Below, in pieces: positions 23,301-35,830 of a stretch of 64,000 nucleotides of DNA (positions within the stretch are counted from its first letter, which is position 1; each line of letters begins with the position of its first letter). Location: NCBI GenBank assembly GCA_013397435.1, contig VZRG01000030.1, positions 1,587,601-1,651,600 of the forward strand, in the 5' to 3' direction. Position numbers and translations under genes: made by a program. Source of the DNA: Erythrocercus mccallii (Eukaryota; Chordata; Aves; Passeriformes; Dicruridae). The notes below the pieces were generated by a model. The model ran no database searches. It saw only the letters and a program-made list of their open reading frames with translations, and had not been told where the DNA came from.

Positions 23301-25704
23301 GCTATCCAGCACAGACAAATGCAAGCCAGTGCACACAGGCAAGAATAATGCACTACATGGAGCTAGGCTGCCAAGCCGCTGCTTAGAGCGTGAGATGATA
23401 GCTGAGTAACTACCAAGGATTGCAAGCTTTGCAAACCCAAACACTGCAAGAGGAACCAGAAGCATAAATCCAGGCTGGAAATCACAAGAGATAGAAACTC
23501 AGTCATGATGCTGTGTTACATCTTTGAGACAGTATCCAGATGTGTGTGAGCTGCTCCAAGAGGGACACTGAACACCTGAAGAGAACAATGAAGGTCAACA
23601 GCAGTTCAGAAAATGCAAGTAATTAAAATGGTGACATCTTAAAAAAAAGACTGAAGAAATTATGATCTGCAAGCCTGTGTAAAGGAATTGATAGGATTTT
23701 TTTTCTATTTATTTAGTTACTGGGAAAAAATAATTAAAAATAATATTAAAAAAGAGGAATGGCCCTAGTTGCAGGAAGAAGGTTGGGGTTCCAGGTTGAG
23801 AAATACACATTTCAAAGGTAAGAAGATGGGGAATCTGGACCAAGTTTGACAGGGAAAGCAGGTCTATTAATGATGAGTAGGTATTATCTGAGGCTACACT
23901 GGGAAGATGAGTGGCTTAGATTGTCTTTTCTTTAAAGGAAACGAACCTTCCAGTTCTACATTTCCAATAACCTAATAAGCCTAAAACTTTTGCAGTCAGC
24001 AGAATTTTCCAAGTTCCAATCCCTTAAAAAATGTACAGGTTTTGACAATAATCTCATAAAAATAAACCAAAACATCTATGAGCTATGCTATTGATTCACC
24101 TGTATTTTACCATCCTCTACAACAAAAAGCTGTTATCTTTTCATATTTTATTGTAATATATTGGGGAAAAAAATTGTCTTCTAAAAAAATTGCTTAACTA
24201 AGTAGAGAGTGCAACAAGCCATAAACTCTAGACCGACTTTTTTAAGGCCATTAGTCTATAGAAATTACTTCTGAAAACACCATTAGCCATACAGTACAGA
24301 TCTTAAAAACTTAAATCAACATTTCTAAACTGAGAGCAATTTCAACTAAAGAGAAGCGTCAATCTGCGTGCTCTCTTGTATGCTTTTCTGTTAATTGTTA
24401 TGTCCAGAGACAGAAAAAAACCCATCAAAGAATGACAGACTGATTTATTATACTAGCATGTATACTAGATTACTAAAAATAGATTGTGTAAAAACAAATA
24501 AATATATTAAACTAATTTACATAAATGTTTTTCTTTACTTATGTGTTAAGTTATGTATTTCAACTACAGTTCATCAACATGAATCTAAGCTTTCTTTTTA
24601 ATTTTCTGCTTAAAAGTATTGTATAAAAAATCACATGAGAATAATTACTCTGTGCTCCAACAATTTTTTAAATTATGCAGATCACCTGTGTATAACACAA
24701 TTCAGTTTGGTGTCCCCTTTTTTGCTTTTTTTAAGCTTTTAAAACACACTGACACACTGAAAAACATTCAACTCTTGTATAAAGCTAAAGTTCTACTTGA
24801 ATTTGGTGGATTTACAGTAATATCCAGTGTCACTTTTTCTTTTTTTTTTCCTTCAAGCAGAGAACAGGCTCAAGACTACTGCAGTCACAAAGAACAATGA
24901 AGTTTTATGTCATTGATATGACTTCTTTGGACTTTACTGTGAGATCACTCTTCACTTTACAGCAGGACAGCAGGACAGTAGATAAATCTGTTGATTTTTT
25001 TTTCCCTTTTCAGTCTGAAGGATTTTTTTGTATCCCTAGTAAATTTCAAAATTAATTTTCTGAGACTTGAGCAATACTCACTCAACTTGTTCAGGATTTG
25101 ACTGTATCATCCTTTCATCAGCCATTCTCTCCCTGGTAGATAGTTCATTCAGTTCTGGATTATTAGATCTGACCCTAAAATAGATTCTAAGTATCAAAAT
25201 ACTTACTCTTAAGCCTTGTAATTAAATGCATATAGTTCCTTTATGGATGTCAACAGCAGTTTGCATTTTCTCCCTGAACGCACTTTTACATGCATAGACA
25301 GGAGCAGGGACATACTAGTTCAAAGTGAACTTTTGGCCTCTTGGGGGCACAGGAAAGTTTGGTTCCTGCAGCAACTGCAATTCATTTACAGGATCCCTCC
25401 AATTTGGCTTTCAGCTACAGCAGCACAAATCAAAAGCAACCTCCTGGTGCTAGCATGGATATTGAGCAAAAGTTAACACTATATACATATAATAAAATAA
25501 TTCAACCTGTGTGTCCTGGAGGTGTGTCCTGGTTACTATGGGAATGGTAATCATCAATTTCCTGGCTAGTATGGGACCCAAGTACCCTTCAACATAGCTT
25601 TAATGTTGTTTTTCACACTTGCAAAAGTTACAGATTTTAGCTGTAGTTCAGGCATTCCCAAGTGAAATAAGCTCTTTTCCCTGACGTTGTGGTAGGATGT
25701 TTAA

Positions 25705-25768
25705 CTTAACAACACAGAACAAAACAAAACAAAAAGAACAAACCAACCCAAAACAACCAAAAAAACAG
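25705..25768. repeat. A/C-rich low-complexity tract
   Basis: AACAAAAC-type units run for about 60 bp. It is of the same class as the tracts at 3.3, 5.8, 8.2 and 30.0 kb. Confidence 0.7.
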
Positions 25769-27344
25769 GGGAAAAAGATACAAAATTAATAGTCACGTTG
25801 TGATGAAACCCTTACAGTATTACCTTCAACATTTCCAACAACTCCCCGCCAGTATGTATTCAAACCAGTGGCTCAATGTACCTGAGACAGCTAATTAAAA
25901 AAGGAAGTGGTCAAAGTCATGCTTCTTTTTTTTTTGGTAGACTTCAAAGGTGATCCCTCTCCTTCCTCCTCTTTACATTTTACTGTCTGGCTTTCTGCCC
26001 ATCCTGCAGCTGTTGGCTGAGCCTGTCTTTCATGGCGTCAAACCTGCCTCCTCACGGTCCATAAAGTTACAGCAGAGATCGTGATACGCAGGTGTGGAAA
26101 AGCCAGAAGTGCAAGATGGGCCCGTTAATGATTTTTCTGGCACCCCATGCTGAGCTGCTGAAGAAAAGAGAGCAGCTCGAAGAAGGCAAGGGACTCTTTG
26201 TTTGCAGAGGTATTTGAGAGTGTATTACTTCTCCCACAGCAAAGGTGTTGGGTTTTCACTTTAAGGACTGTTTACAGAAATGATTCACCTTTTATACAGC
26301 TTTTAAAAAATGCTTTGAGGCTTTAATTGGACACAGGATTTACATCACACCAGTATGAAAACTCTTACTTTTCATTTAACCCCCCATTAAATCATTCAGT
26401 GATCTTACTCAGTGATAAGCAGCCACCTCCCATTGTGGGGACTTCACAGAGGAAAACAAAAATCAATCACTAGGGATTCATTTATGTCATAAACTTTCAT
26501 CTGGAAATTTCTGCACTCTTTTACATTTGGGCAATGAAGGCAGAGAGGACCAACTTTTGGGGAAGAAAAAGAACAAAACAGGAAAAAACCACAATGATTT
26601 GCTATTTAATAAACTATATCTAAAACTCTTATCTTATAAAAGTCACTTAAAAGTTTGCTTTATTTTAAATGGCCCTTGAGCTGTGAACTGGGCCTAAGGA
26701 ACAACTTTTAGCAACTCCAGCTCAAGATATTTAGAAATGGGTGCCTGAAACTAATAGTCTACAGGAACCATTTTCCAGAACACAAAAGTGATGCATTATA
26801 TTCTCCACCACTCAAAATCAATGGGACTTGAATTTTCAGATCATCCAACCACCAAGGCATGGCCTGGATTTCACAAAATATTTAGTGCCCAACTTCAGCT
26901 AGTGTCCCTATCTCCCTCTAGGAGAGAGAGCCTGAATAGCTCCTTGTGAGCTTTAAATCTGTCCCTGAGCCTCTAATTAGGTGTGGGATGCCAGCACTTC
27001 TGCAGCCTCTAGGTCCTGGATTCCCTACCACCTCAAACTTTAGACATTTGTATTTTAACCTTGGGCCTTTACATCAATGTTTTAAAGCTGGGACGCATTT
27101 TGGTGCTAAAAAAAAGTGAGCAAATAATGACTGAGAGAAGCAGCAAGTGAGGAACATATTGCAGGGGGATGGGAGCTTTAAAAGGAGTTAGTGAGTCAGA
27201 AAAGTGTCAGCTGCAGTCATATCTGCTGTTTGCTCATATAGCAAAAGTTTAGAGAGGGAGGGATTTGTCTACACAAAGCTGTTGGGCATTGCCCAAATCA
27301 AAGGTGCAAGTTCAGTTCTGCAGCTGCTTATCCATCCATACCTA

Positions 27345-27707
27345 TGGTATGGTTTAACCCCAGCCAGCAGCCAAATCCCACGCAGCCACTCACTCCAAAT
27401 ATCCTCTCGTGTCCTTCTTTCCCTACTTTATACACTGAGCATGATGTCGTGTGGAATGTCCCCTTGCTCAGTTGGGGTCACCTGTCCTGGCTATGTCTCC
27501 TTCCAGCCTCCCATTCACCCCCAACTTCCTTGTCAGTGTGGCCATACCTAAAAGAAGCAGAAAAGGCCTTGGCTCTGTGCAAGCCCTACTCAGCAATAAA
27601 GGAAACATCTGAATATTATCAGCCTTGTGTTCAGCACAAATCCAAAACACAGCCCCATACCAGGCACTGTGGAGAAAGTTGATTCTACCCCAGACAAAAG
27701 CAGCACA
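27345..27707 (-). mobile_element. Solo LTR, avian ERVL type, with intact 5-bp target duplication
   Basis: The element is 363 bp, begins TG and ends CA on the plus strand, and is flanked on both sides by ACCTA (27340-27344 and 27708-27712). A 5-bp duplication is the hallmark of class III (ERVL) insertions. The terminal sequences (GGTTTAACCCCAGCCAGCAG near the plus-strand start and CAAATCCAAAACACAGCCCC near its end) match a very common bird ERVL LTR as I remember it. In the sense (minus) direction a TATAAAG box lies near 27430. There is no internal gag/pol sequence, so this is a solo LTR left by recombination. It is shorter than I remember the family to be, so part of U3 or R/U5 may be deleted. 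Plus-strand frames crossing it are accidental. Confidence 0.9.
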
Positions 27708-28237
27708 ACCTAAATGATGGATGTGCCCCCTTCTGACAAGCAGCCGTAGATGAATTTCAAGCTCCTGGCCAGCTCATACATTTTTCTTTCCTAATACTTT
27801 TATTTCCACTAACAACTATTTCTGATGCAGCAGTTCCTAGAAACTCAATGCAGGACTGGAGGCAGTCACAAACGTGAAGTCAAGCAGTGCCAACCATACA
27901 TGAGCTGAATCCAGGTGCGTGATGCTTCAGCAGTTGGTTGTGCCACTCAGTGGCTTATGAAGTTCTGAGGTAGCTGGACAACTCTTAAAGAGAGACCACT
28001 GGGAACCAGAATGGATCTTATTGTCTGCAACAGTGAAAAATGCAGTGTGGTCTTCCCCATGCCTGAAGTCAGAGCTGGCATGGCATGGCTTTGCTGACAA
28101 ACAAATGAATCTAGCACCCTTTCTAAAGCCATCAGGGAATGATATGCATGGATGTCATCCTGCTCCTAAATCCAGTTTTGTTACAGAATTCTGAGGCAAC
28201 TTGGTGCACATAACATGCTGTCTCTCCTATTTTCCAG

Positions 28238-28405
28238 TAACTGCTCTGGAAACAGTACCTTCAGCATGGAAATATAACACAAACTGCCCAACACAGGACT
28301 TGACAAAGATGGTCTGTGACCAAAAAAAAGCAACCGAAGCTCAGGAACAGAACTGTCAGAGTATTCTGTGTAGAGCAAGAAAATATGGAAAGAGACACCG
28401 AGAAG
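28238..28405 (+). CDS. Candidate internal coding exon, 168 bp, phase 1-1, unknown protein
   Basis: A well-formed acceptor (pyrimidine-rich TGTCTCTCCTATTTTCCAG, with a possible branch point CATAAC upstream) ends at 28237. A consensus donor, AAG|GTAATC, starts at 28406. Between them one frame is open and encodes about 56 residues, roughly TALETVPSAWKYN...KYGKRHRE. It has four cysteines in the pattern NCP, VCD, NCQ and LCR, and a basic end (ARKYGKRHR). The exon is symmetrical, flanked by phase 1 introns at both ends, as is usual for extracellular modules. I do not recognise the domain. The CpG island at 21.3 kb, on the same strand, would be a possible upstream exon. It may also be a chance frame with good-looking splice sites, since I see no second linked exon. 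Confidence 0.3.
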
Positions 28406-31400
28406 GTAATCACTCTCTATATTTTTACTAGAAACTTATTTCCCAGCTGTCAGAAGGAGGAGTAACATGAGCTCATGAATAATTGCTTTTGCAGGTTCCC
28501 TTGACCACCAGACTAATCTTTAGCCATCCATCCTGCAGCAGTCTGTAATAACCTCCCCACTGTGTCAGCAGATAGATTTTTACAGCAAAGCACAAGAAAC
28601 AAAATCGTTTTTAAAACCAAACAGTCTTGATAGCCTTTGTGCTGCACTCACAAGTCACCTCATAACATGAACTGCCCTTTCTCCTTTTGTTTGTGATGCC
28701 ACAAAATGTCTTCCCAACTGTATGTGTCATAGCTCATGACAACTGCTCTGCCATCAGCTTTTCAAGAAAGATGCTCTAACCTTGGAGCTCTGGAGGGTCA
28801 TAAGCCAGTGCTCCCACAAGAAAATAAATGTTAAAAAAAGCATATAAGAAACTGAGATGCTGAGGGAGACTGGACATGGAGTGAGGGGATGTTGCAGAGT
28901 ACTGTGGTAAATTACCTGCTGTGCCACAGGACTCCTCTTTAGCCATGTGCATGCTATAGAATCTTTTTATACCACAACTCTTTTCTCTGGTGATGGTGGT
29001 AGTAAAATAATAATAACTCTGTAGAAATGGCTCCCAAGTGCAGTTCTGGTAAAACCACTGGAAAGAGCTGCTGAAAAACACAGCTTTAATTTCATACACT
29101 CAGCTTACTAATTATAGAGCAAAATTCATCTGAAAGGAACCAGCAAGGGCTGGGGTTTTCACACTTACCATAGGAAATATTTGCTCAGTTTCTTTTTGGG
29201 GCTCTGTGGGTTTATGAGAACAAGGTGGCCGTTGGCAGGGTGCTGATCCCAGAAGTCTGTCTGGGTGCTGTGGGCAAAAGAAAGGAAACAAAGTCAGAAG
29301 GATACATTTTCTAAAGGCCCCTTGATGGGCCATCCTAAAATTCATCTTCCTCTTCGAAAAGGTAACTAACGTAAAATGCAGGAATGTTTAAGAGATTATA
29401 TTTTCCTTATTGAAGCCCATCTCCATTTCTTTGAAAGAAAAAAAGACTTCTGAGAGGATCACACTATGTTTTATCTATGCTTCACTCTCTCTTCAGCCTA
29501 TGCATTTTCTTTCCCTCAGGCTATATCCATCACTAATTTACTTCCAATGGAAGTAGAGAATAAATTATTTGATGTCAGCAAAACAGGTCCAGTTTTACAG
29601 GGGCATATGTGAAGTAGTCCTTCTATGTTAAGTATCAGCCAAAACAATTGGAAATTACCAGCTACAGGAGGTCCTGTCTCCTCCTCCTAGTATTTATACA
29701 GCTATGTAATCAGCCATATCAAGAAAGCCTCTCTAAACTAACCTGAATTAGGGAGTGGAATGGGGGATGATTTTCCTCCAGATCAGAACCAAAATCTGCC
29801 TTCCAACACAGGAGGCATGAGATCCAGCAGGAGCACAAGCAGGGAAGAGATGGTGTTCACAACTTCACTTTACACAGCACACTTACATCAGTCCAAAATT
29901 ATTGTGCAACTAAAGTCCTGGCAGTTCACAATTAAGAATAAAGACACCAAAAATGAAAAAAAACCAACAAAACAAAAACAAAACAAAACAAAAACTCCCC
30001 CCCAAAAAACTCAAACAAACAAAAAAAAAATCCCCACGTTTTTTCTTTTGCTTTGAGCTCTGTGAGCTGGCTTACTCTAGTGTCGGAGAAGCACTAGCAA
30101 GAGACCAAGGACAGGAAAGGGAGGGGAGCTGACTTAGCAGCAATAGCTGTTATGTCAGCTTAGCTGTAGCACCAACACATCATTTAGAGCTTCTGTGACA
30201 AGCTGATCATTAGCAACAGTAAAACTTGAAAGCTCTTGAAATTATTTTATCTCTTTTTCTTGCTGCCTAGAGAAACTACAGTGGTTCTTTCTGGGATCTG
30301 TCATAAAAGGCAGTTATACATGGTGATACAGAATCTGTCTCAGAGATCAAGAACTGAAACAGAGATTTAAAGCTTTGCTCAGGCCACCTAACCCATCTTT
30401 CAATAGAAAAAGAGGGGATGGAGAGGACCCTATTAAGTTTTGCACAGAGGCTGTTCTGATGAATCCTTAAACACAGTGATTTTACTTCAAGCTGTTATTA
30501 TACTTCCATGAGACCTAGAGAAGTGGAATTATGTTGCTCCCACATTTTCCTCCATCTGCCTCAAACCCCTGGCGATCAAGAAGCTGCTGGGTGCAGCTCC
30601 CAGGAGCAGCACACAAGCTGCACTGCACTGGTGTTTCAGAAATGCCTGGATCTGGCTCTGCTGGAAGCAGCCTAAGTGTAAGGTATTTACACATTTTCAT
30701 TTCCAGGCATGAGCCAGAGGTGCAAAGGTTCACAACTGAGGCAGCAAAGGAGACCTCAGCCGTGAGGTAGGCTCGACTGGATCCACTGATGGCAAATTTC
30801 ACACAAATGTTCACATCAATGCCTCAGTCAATGTCAAGGCTCGAGATGAAAGAGTTTATGACAATGATCTGCTGAATAAAAATAATGACTGCCACCAGCA
30901 GATTTTCATTATTTGACAGGTTAGGCTGGCAATAACAACTGTGTGTATGTGATACACTTTGATTTCGTAATGGATCTGATTTAAGATTTTCTCATGAGAT
31001 TTGTACTTGGCAGCAAAGGAAGATTCAGTATGAGTACATTGAGACAGGCCAAGTTCAACTAAAAAGATCCTGAACAACATGATCTACATTTGAAGCAGAA
31101 GGTGCATGAAATACCTCCAGAGATCCCTTGCAACTACTCTTTTCAATGCTTTTAAGCGCTTATAGCAGTAGGTTTGATCCGGCCACTTTAACAGAGGCAT
31201 CCTACTTCACTGGAGTACTTAACCAAGAGCACTCACAAATAGTAACAGCCATGGTCACTATCAAAACTGAACACCTCTCTGGACTATCTGCTTTGGCCAA
31301 ATCCCAGTCACTGCCCTGTGTGACAACTGGGTGAAATATAATGGACCCTTGAACCGAAGATGGGGTCAATAACCAGTTAGGCCCTCCTGGACTTAAAACA

Positions 31401-33715
31401 TAATGAATAAATACAGGATTATACGAAGAGATGTCAGGGAGGAAACACCCTTTGAAGCTTAGTTAGCATTCTTCAAACTACAATATTATTAGTCTTAGCC
31501 TGGAGAAGAGCTTGTGTACCTAGAAACCATCTCCTTTTTGCAGCTGGTCTAATTTAAGAAGCCTACAAACAATCTTGTCTGTGTCTTTCTGACCACACAA
31601 TTCAACACAAACTGCTACTGAGAGGGAAAGTAACTGCAAACATCCCAGTTACAGCAGGAAGATTAGGCAGGAGGCCAGCTGAGCAAAGAGAGGAGGCAGC
31701 AGAGCAGCCTCCTGGACCTGGTGCCAGAGGTAAGCTGTATGTTGTATTTTGTAAGCAACAAAGTCCTTGTAGCTCTCCTCCTGCAGAAATTCTGCAAACA
31801 AGTTAAAGCAAGGACAGGGAGTTATTTCCAGCAACCTCCACAAATGTGTTCATCCCATAGTTCTTTGTCAGGTGCACATTAATTTTGTTAAAATAAAATT
31901 TAAGGAAGGGTAAGTCTCAGAGTAAAGATATTCATCATAACTCCCCTGGTTTTTGTTAATGTGTTAAACGCAGGAGCTCTGCTTTAATTTCAGTCCTGGG
32001 AAGAAGAAAAAAAAAAGAAAAAGAGGAAAACCTTGCCACAATGCTTAACTATTATGGTCTTAGAAAAAAAAAGAAAATTGCTAAGTTCTTGTAAGACAAG
32101 TAACACTTTCGTTTCCTGCATGAAGAGAACAAGGGGGAAAATAAGAGATCCAAAGAGGGAAAGGATCAGGCATTCAGCCTTGCCTTCTGACTCAGTGAGT
32201 ATCGATTTTTTTGCTGCTCGCTGCATGGTCCTGCAAGTCAATGCAGATCCTGACTTCTTTCCTCAGATCTGTTTCAGGAGAGATTTTGCACCCATCAGGC
32301 AAAGTGTGCCAGCACTGGAGTGAGCAGTGTTATCGGGTGTTAGCTGCAGCACTCTGATACATCCTTGAGAACTAGCACATCATTAGGGATATTTTCACAA
32401 TGGGATGTGGGGGTCTTAGGTCCATGTCAGACAAAACTGAGGATGCTCTCAAGGAGGAATTAAAAAGGCTGTAACAACTTTTAATAACTGTTCGTTTAAA
32501 TGTCCTTTTTCCATATGATTTCAGCACTATATCTGAAATTTTCAAAAAAGTCTTGACAAAGCAACTCTGTATGCTTTTCTGTTGTTTAAAAAAAAAAAGA
32601 AGAAAAAAAATTACACAAAACACCCAAACAGTGAAGCACACACCACCATTCCTTTCCCCGAAATTGAGGTATTTTTTAAAATGTGCTCTGGAAGACAAAT
32701 TAACAGGAAATATATTTCACAGGCCAATACCCACTATAACAAAGTCTGAGTCTCTGCACTTTGGGCACTTATTGCAACCTCCTTGAATTAGCCACAGTTT
32801 ACACCTACTTGCATTGATATAAAAGACAACACAAGAGTAAGGTGATAGAAAACAGGCCTGCAATGTTTAGCCTCAGCCAAACACACCTGCAACCCTCTCA
32901 CAGAGAAAACTATATATTGCACTATGCCTAATTTACTGTATACTACAATAACACTAATAAGCTCTGTGGAATTACATGTAAAAAATTTCATATTGACTGA
33001 TATATACACCAACATTGAAACACCCATGTTCACATGTTACATTATAAACACATTTAAAATAAATTAGGATTTGTTCTTTGGCACAGCTGATGCAAGACCT
33101 GCTTCCCCAGCAGCCACCTTGATGAAAAAAACAGTGAGAGTTCACACTCACCAAGGACTTGTCAGCACAAGGCATCACAGTTCCTGGAGAGCACTTCCAA
33201 TTCCCACAGGCAGGATTCTGTCTCAGTGACATAGCTTCAAGGGCACACCACAGACAGCTATGAGATTAAATATGAAACTCCCTGATCACACTGGCACACA
33301 ACCTCAGCCATTATTATTTGTAAACTACATGGCTGAGCAATCCCAGATTTTCAAAGAGAGAAGTGCTACTGTGGGTCATGGTGAGTTTGCTGAAAAGCAC
33401 GAAGACCTGTGGTGCTTCCAGCCTTCCTTATCTATGCTGCTAAAAATGAACTGACACACATCATTCTACACATCAATCACCCCCACTGGGATGTCAAGAG
33501 ACCACCAATATCATATCTGAGACTACTCCACTCATGAAAGAATTTGTGCTTGAGAACTCCAGATGTTTTCCTGATTATCAAGTTTCATTCCAGAGATAAC
33601 TGGAAAAGTTTCATTTGAAATAACTTCCTAAGGGACAGTCTTACATAACATCTGTTCAGATTATCTACCTGTATCCACTCTGTGTAAAGAAGCTTATTCC
33701 TTCTAACAAATTCCT
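28406..33715. other. Gene-poor DNA
   Basis: No supported gene or recognisable transposon. An A/C-rich tract lies at 29950-30038. A minus-strand frame at 31649-31843 contains a good acceptor sequence at about 31792-31815 but only a weak donor; it is discussed under findings. Other frames here have no support. Confidence 0.4.
29950..30038. repeat. A/C-rich low-complexity tract
   Basis: AAAAC, CAAA and CCCC-containing units run for about 90 bp. They give a Lys/Thr/Gln/Pro-rich translation that is purely compositional. Confidence 0.75.
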
Positions 33716-33742
33716 CCTAACAAATCACCCTCTATGTTCCAT
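33716..33742 (+). repeat. 27-bp direct repeat, copy 1
   Basis: This 27-bp block, starting CCTAACAAATCAC and ending CTCTATGTTCCAT, is repeated at 35192-35218 with one mismatch (C to T at the fourteenth base). The flanks of the two copies do not match. It is too long to be a chance match within 1.5 kb, so it may be a fragment of an unrecognised dispersed repeat or a filler duplication. Confidence 0.7.
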
Positions 33743-35190
33743 GTTCTAAGTGTGTGAAAGGAAAAGCCCCTGTCATTCACAGCACATCATCCGCTTTGCA
33801 CCAGTTTCCACATAGAACCTTTCCCATCCATAACCCACCGGCATAATAGCCAAAAAACCACTACAGTGGGTTCCCCCTTGAGTACTGTTACTAAGAACAC
33901 ATTATGCTCCTAGAGAAGGATAAAAATTAATTTCAAATCCATGCCTTGTCTCTGATACTGGGAAAAAAACCAAATAATTCTCTGCTGAAATGTCATTTTG
34001 TTTTAGGAAGAACTGCCTTAAATGTTCTAAGCAAATGATGATTTTTTTCATTCCTAAACTCCAAACTCTGTTTTTAGAGAATTATCTTTTATACCTGCTT
34101 CTCATCCCTAGAAATTATATATGGTACCTGATTTTTACATAGATTCTCTGGTGTCTCTCACTCCATATCAAACTCTATTTGCTGCTAAAGTTAAAAGTAA
34201 CTTTAGAATGAAATGAATGTTAACATATAGCTTTAGAAAGCAGCATTTCACGTTCATTTCAGCTGCTGTGTCTAGAGTTAAAAGAGGAGCAGCTGGTGTT
34301 CAGGAGGTTCTGGTTTGGGAGTTGTGGATGACAGTGGAAGGTGGACTGGAAAGAGAAAGAAGTTTCTTCATATGACTGATGACAATTTCTTGCTGATCAG
34401 GGCCTGCTTTTCTGAAATTTCTTTACCAAGAAGTGAGAGAATTTTGGTGTGGGTCCTCAGAAAATGCAGTTCCTCAAAATTCCACATCAAGAGGCACAGT
34501 CTCTCTTCCTGTCCCTGCGCTGGGGGCCAGGTCCCACCACCCACAGCCCCACTTCTCCTAAGGCAGGTACATTTCAGTCATACCTAGGAGGAGGAAAGGC
34601 CAGGGTCTCTTTAGGACATCTCAGGGTACACGTAAAGTGCTACTGCTCCGAGAAAGGCTGGCTGAAGCATGAAGTGGGCCAGTTTGGGGATTTATTTTGT
34701 TGCTATTAGAAACTAATGTGGGAGGGAAGAGAGGGGAGTCACAGTCTTCACTCACTAAGATTCAAGTACTGCTGTAGTCACCAGACACACAAAAACCCAC
34801 AGGTCCAGGCTCTCCTTGGTATTTAAACTTCTGCCTCATCCCTCTGAAGCCTGATGTTCCTATTCACAATCAGCACCTCTTCCCTCACCCATCCTGGCCC
34901 CTTCCTTTTTCCTCTTCCTCTGCTGTGCTGAACAGTACATGCACCTCACTCAGTTTTGTCCCCTTCTCAGCTCTGTGACAGTCTGCACTAAATTTTCTCT
35001 TCCTAACTCTGACCCTTCCTTGTCATCCTTTTCCTCCTCTAAAACTTACCTTGGCTTTGGCTACTACTTTTGGATTTATATCTGTTCTGAAAGGAAGAGA
35101 CATCCCATTTATTTAAACATGCAAGCTCACAGTCATAAGTTTGATCTAGGCTGCAAGGAGCAGACTGTGAGCACTTCTAATGTTCCCCAG
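33743..35190. other. Gene-poor DNA, pyrimidine-rich in its last 350 bp
   Basis: No gene is supported. From about 34840 the plus strand becomes rich in C and T (CTCTTCC, CCTTCC, TCCTCC). This continues into the L2-like LINE remnant and may be an eroded 5' extension of it. Confidence 0.4.
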
Positions 35191-35191
35191 A

Positions 35192-35218
35192 CCTAACAAA
35201 TCACTCTCTATGTTCCAT
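35192..35218 (+). repeat. 27-bp direct repeat, copy 2
   Basis: This is the second copy of the block at 33716-33742, differing at one position. It lies immediately upstream of the L2-like LINE remnant, so the shared block could belong to that element or to its insertion site. Confidence 0.7.
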
Positions 35219-35239
35219 TGCAGCCCAGCACATATACGG

Positions 35240-35830
35240 ATTTTCCATCACCCTGGAATGGCTCCTCATTCTCCACTATCTCTTGTCCTGTCTGTGAAAG
35301 CTCTTCAAAGCTCTATCCTAGGTGTCATTTTCTGTACCTTATCCTCAGGGAGCCTCTCCTCTTCACACTGATATAACTATTACCTTTAGGTAAATGGCTC
35401 ACAAATCTACATCTCAATACCAAAGTGATCTCCCTCAGTTTAGCACTACACATTTAATAACACTTCTGATCTGCTGCCCTGGAAGGATGACTATTTGTTT
35501 AAAACTAAACTTTGCAGATATTACTGAGCACCTTGTCTTTTTCCTTTGATGTTATTATTTCCTTTTATGTTATTTCCTCTTCTCCATTGCTCTTAGCAGC
35601 AAAATTCTTCCCATTACTAAAACTTCAATTTTCAATACCTACTTTTAATACTTACTCTTTCTACCTATCAGTGCTGAAATATTTCCTGCCCTTCAAATTC
35701 TCCTCCCCAATAAAAGAAATAAATCCAGACAACATGCTTATCTTGGCCATCTTGATCTACTACAAATATTTTCTTCTTCAGTTCTTCACTGCTTCTGTCT
35801 TTTTGGACCAGTGATGAACTGAATGATACA
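35240..35830 (+). mobile_element. Old L2-type LINE remnant (reverse transcriptase C-terminal part)
   Basis: Translated segments on the plus strand follow the order of L2/CR1-clade reverse transcriptases. Near 35310-35345, SSILGVIFCTL resembles the G-S-V-L-G-P-L-L-F motif. Near 35395-35425, NGSQIYIS resembles the region around A-D-D-T-Q-I-Y, with the catalytic Asp pair lost. Near 35480-35545 the DNA resembles the stretch encoding W-M-x-x-N-x-L-K-L-N-x-x-K-T-E. Near 35735-35785, LILAILIYYKYFLLQFF resembles the thumb motif with S-R-L-D-Y-C-N-x-L-L. Stops and indels interrupt it, although the last 100 codons happen to be open. It is an ancient, inactive copy; L2 is a minor, old component of bird genomes. 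Confidence 0.55.

Larger units (their letters stand above)
21791..27339. other. Gene-poor DNA
   Basis: I find no supported gene or transposon between the CpG island and the ERVL LTR. The stretch includes a short CAG microsatellite at 23.28 kb, a tandem nine-base unit (CAGCAGGA-type) at about 24962-24979 and an A/C-rich tract at about 25705-25768. If the CpG island is a plus-strand promoter, this stretch would be its first intron. Confidence 0.45.
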
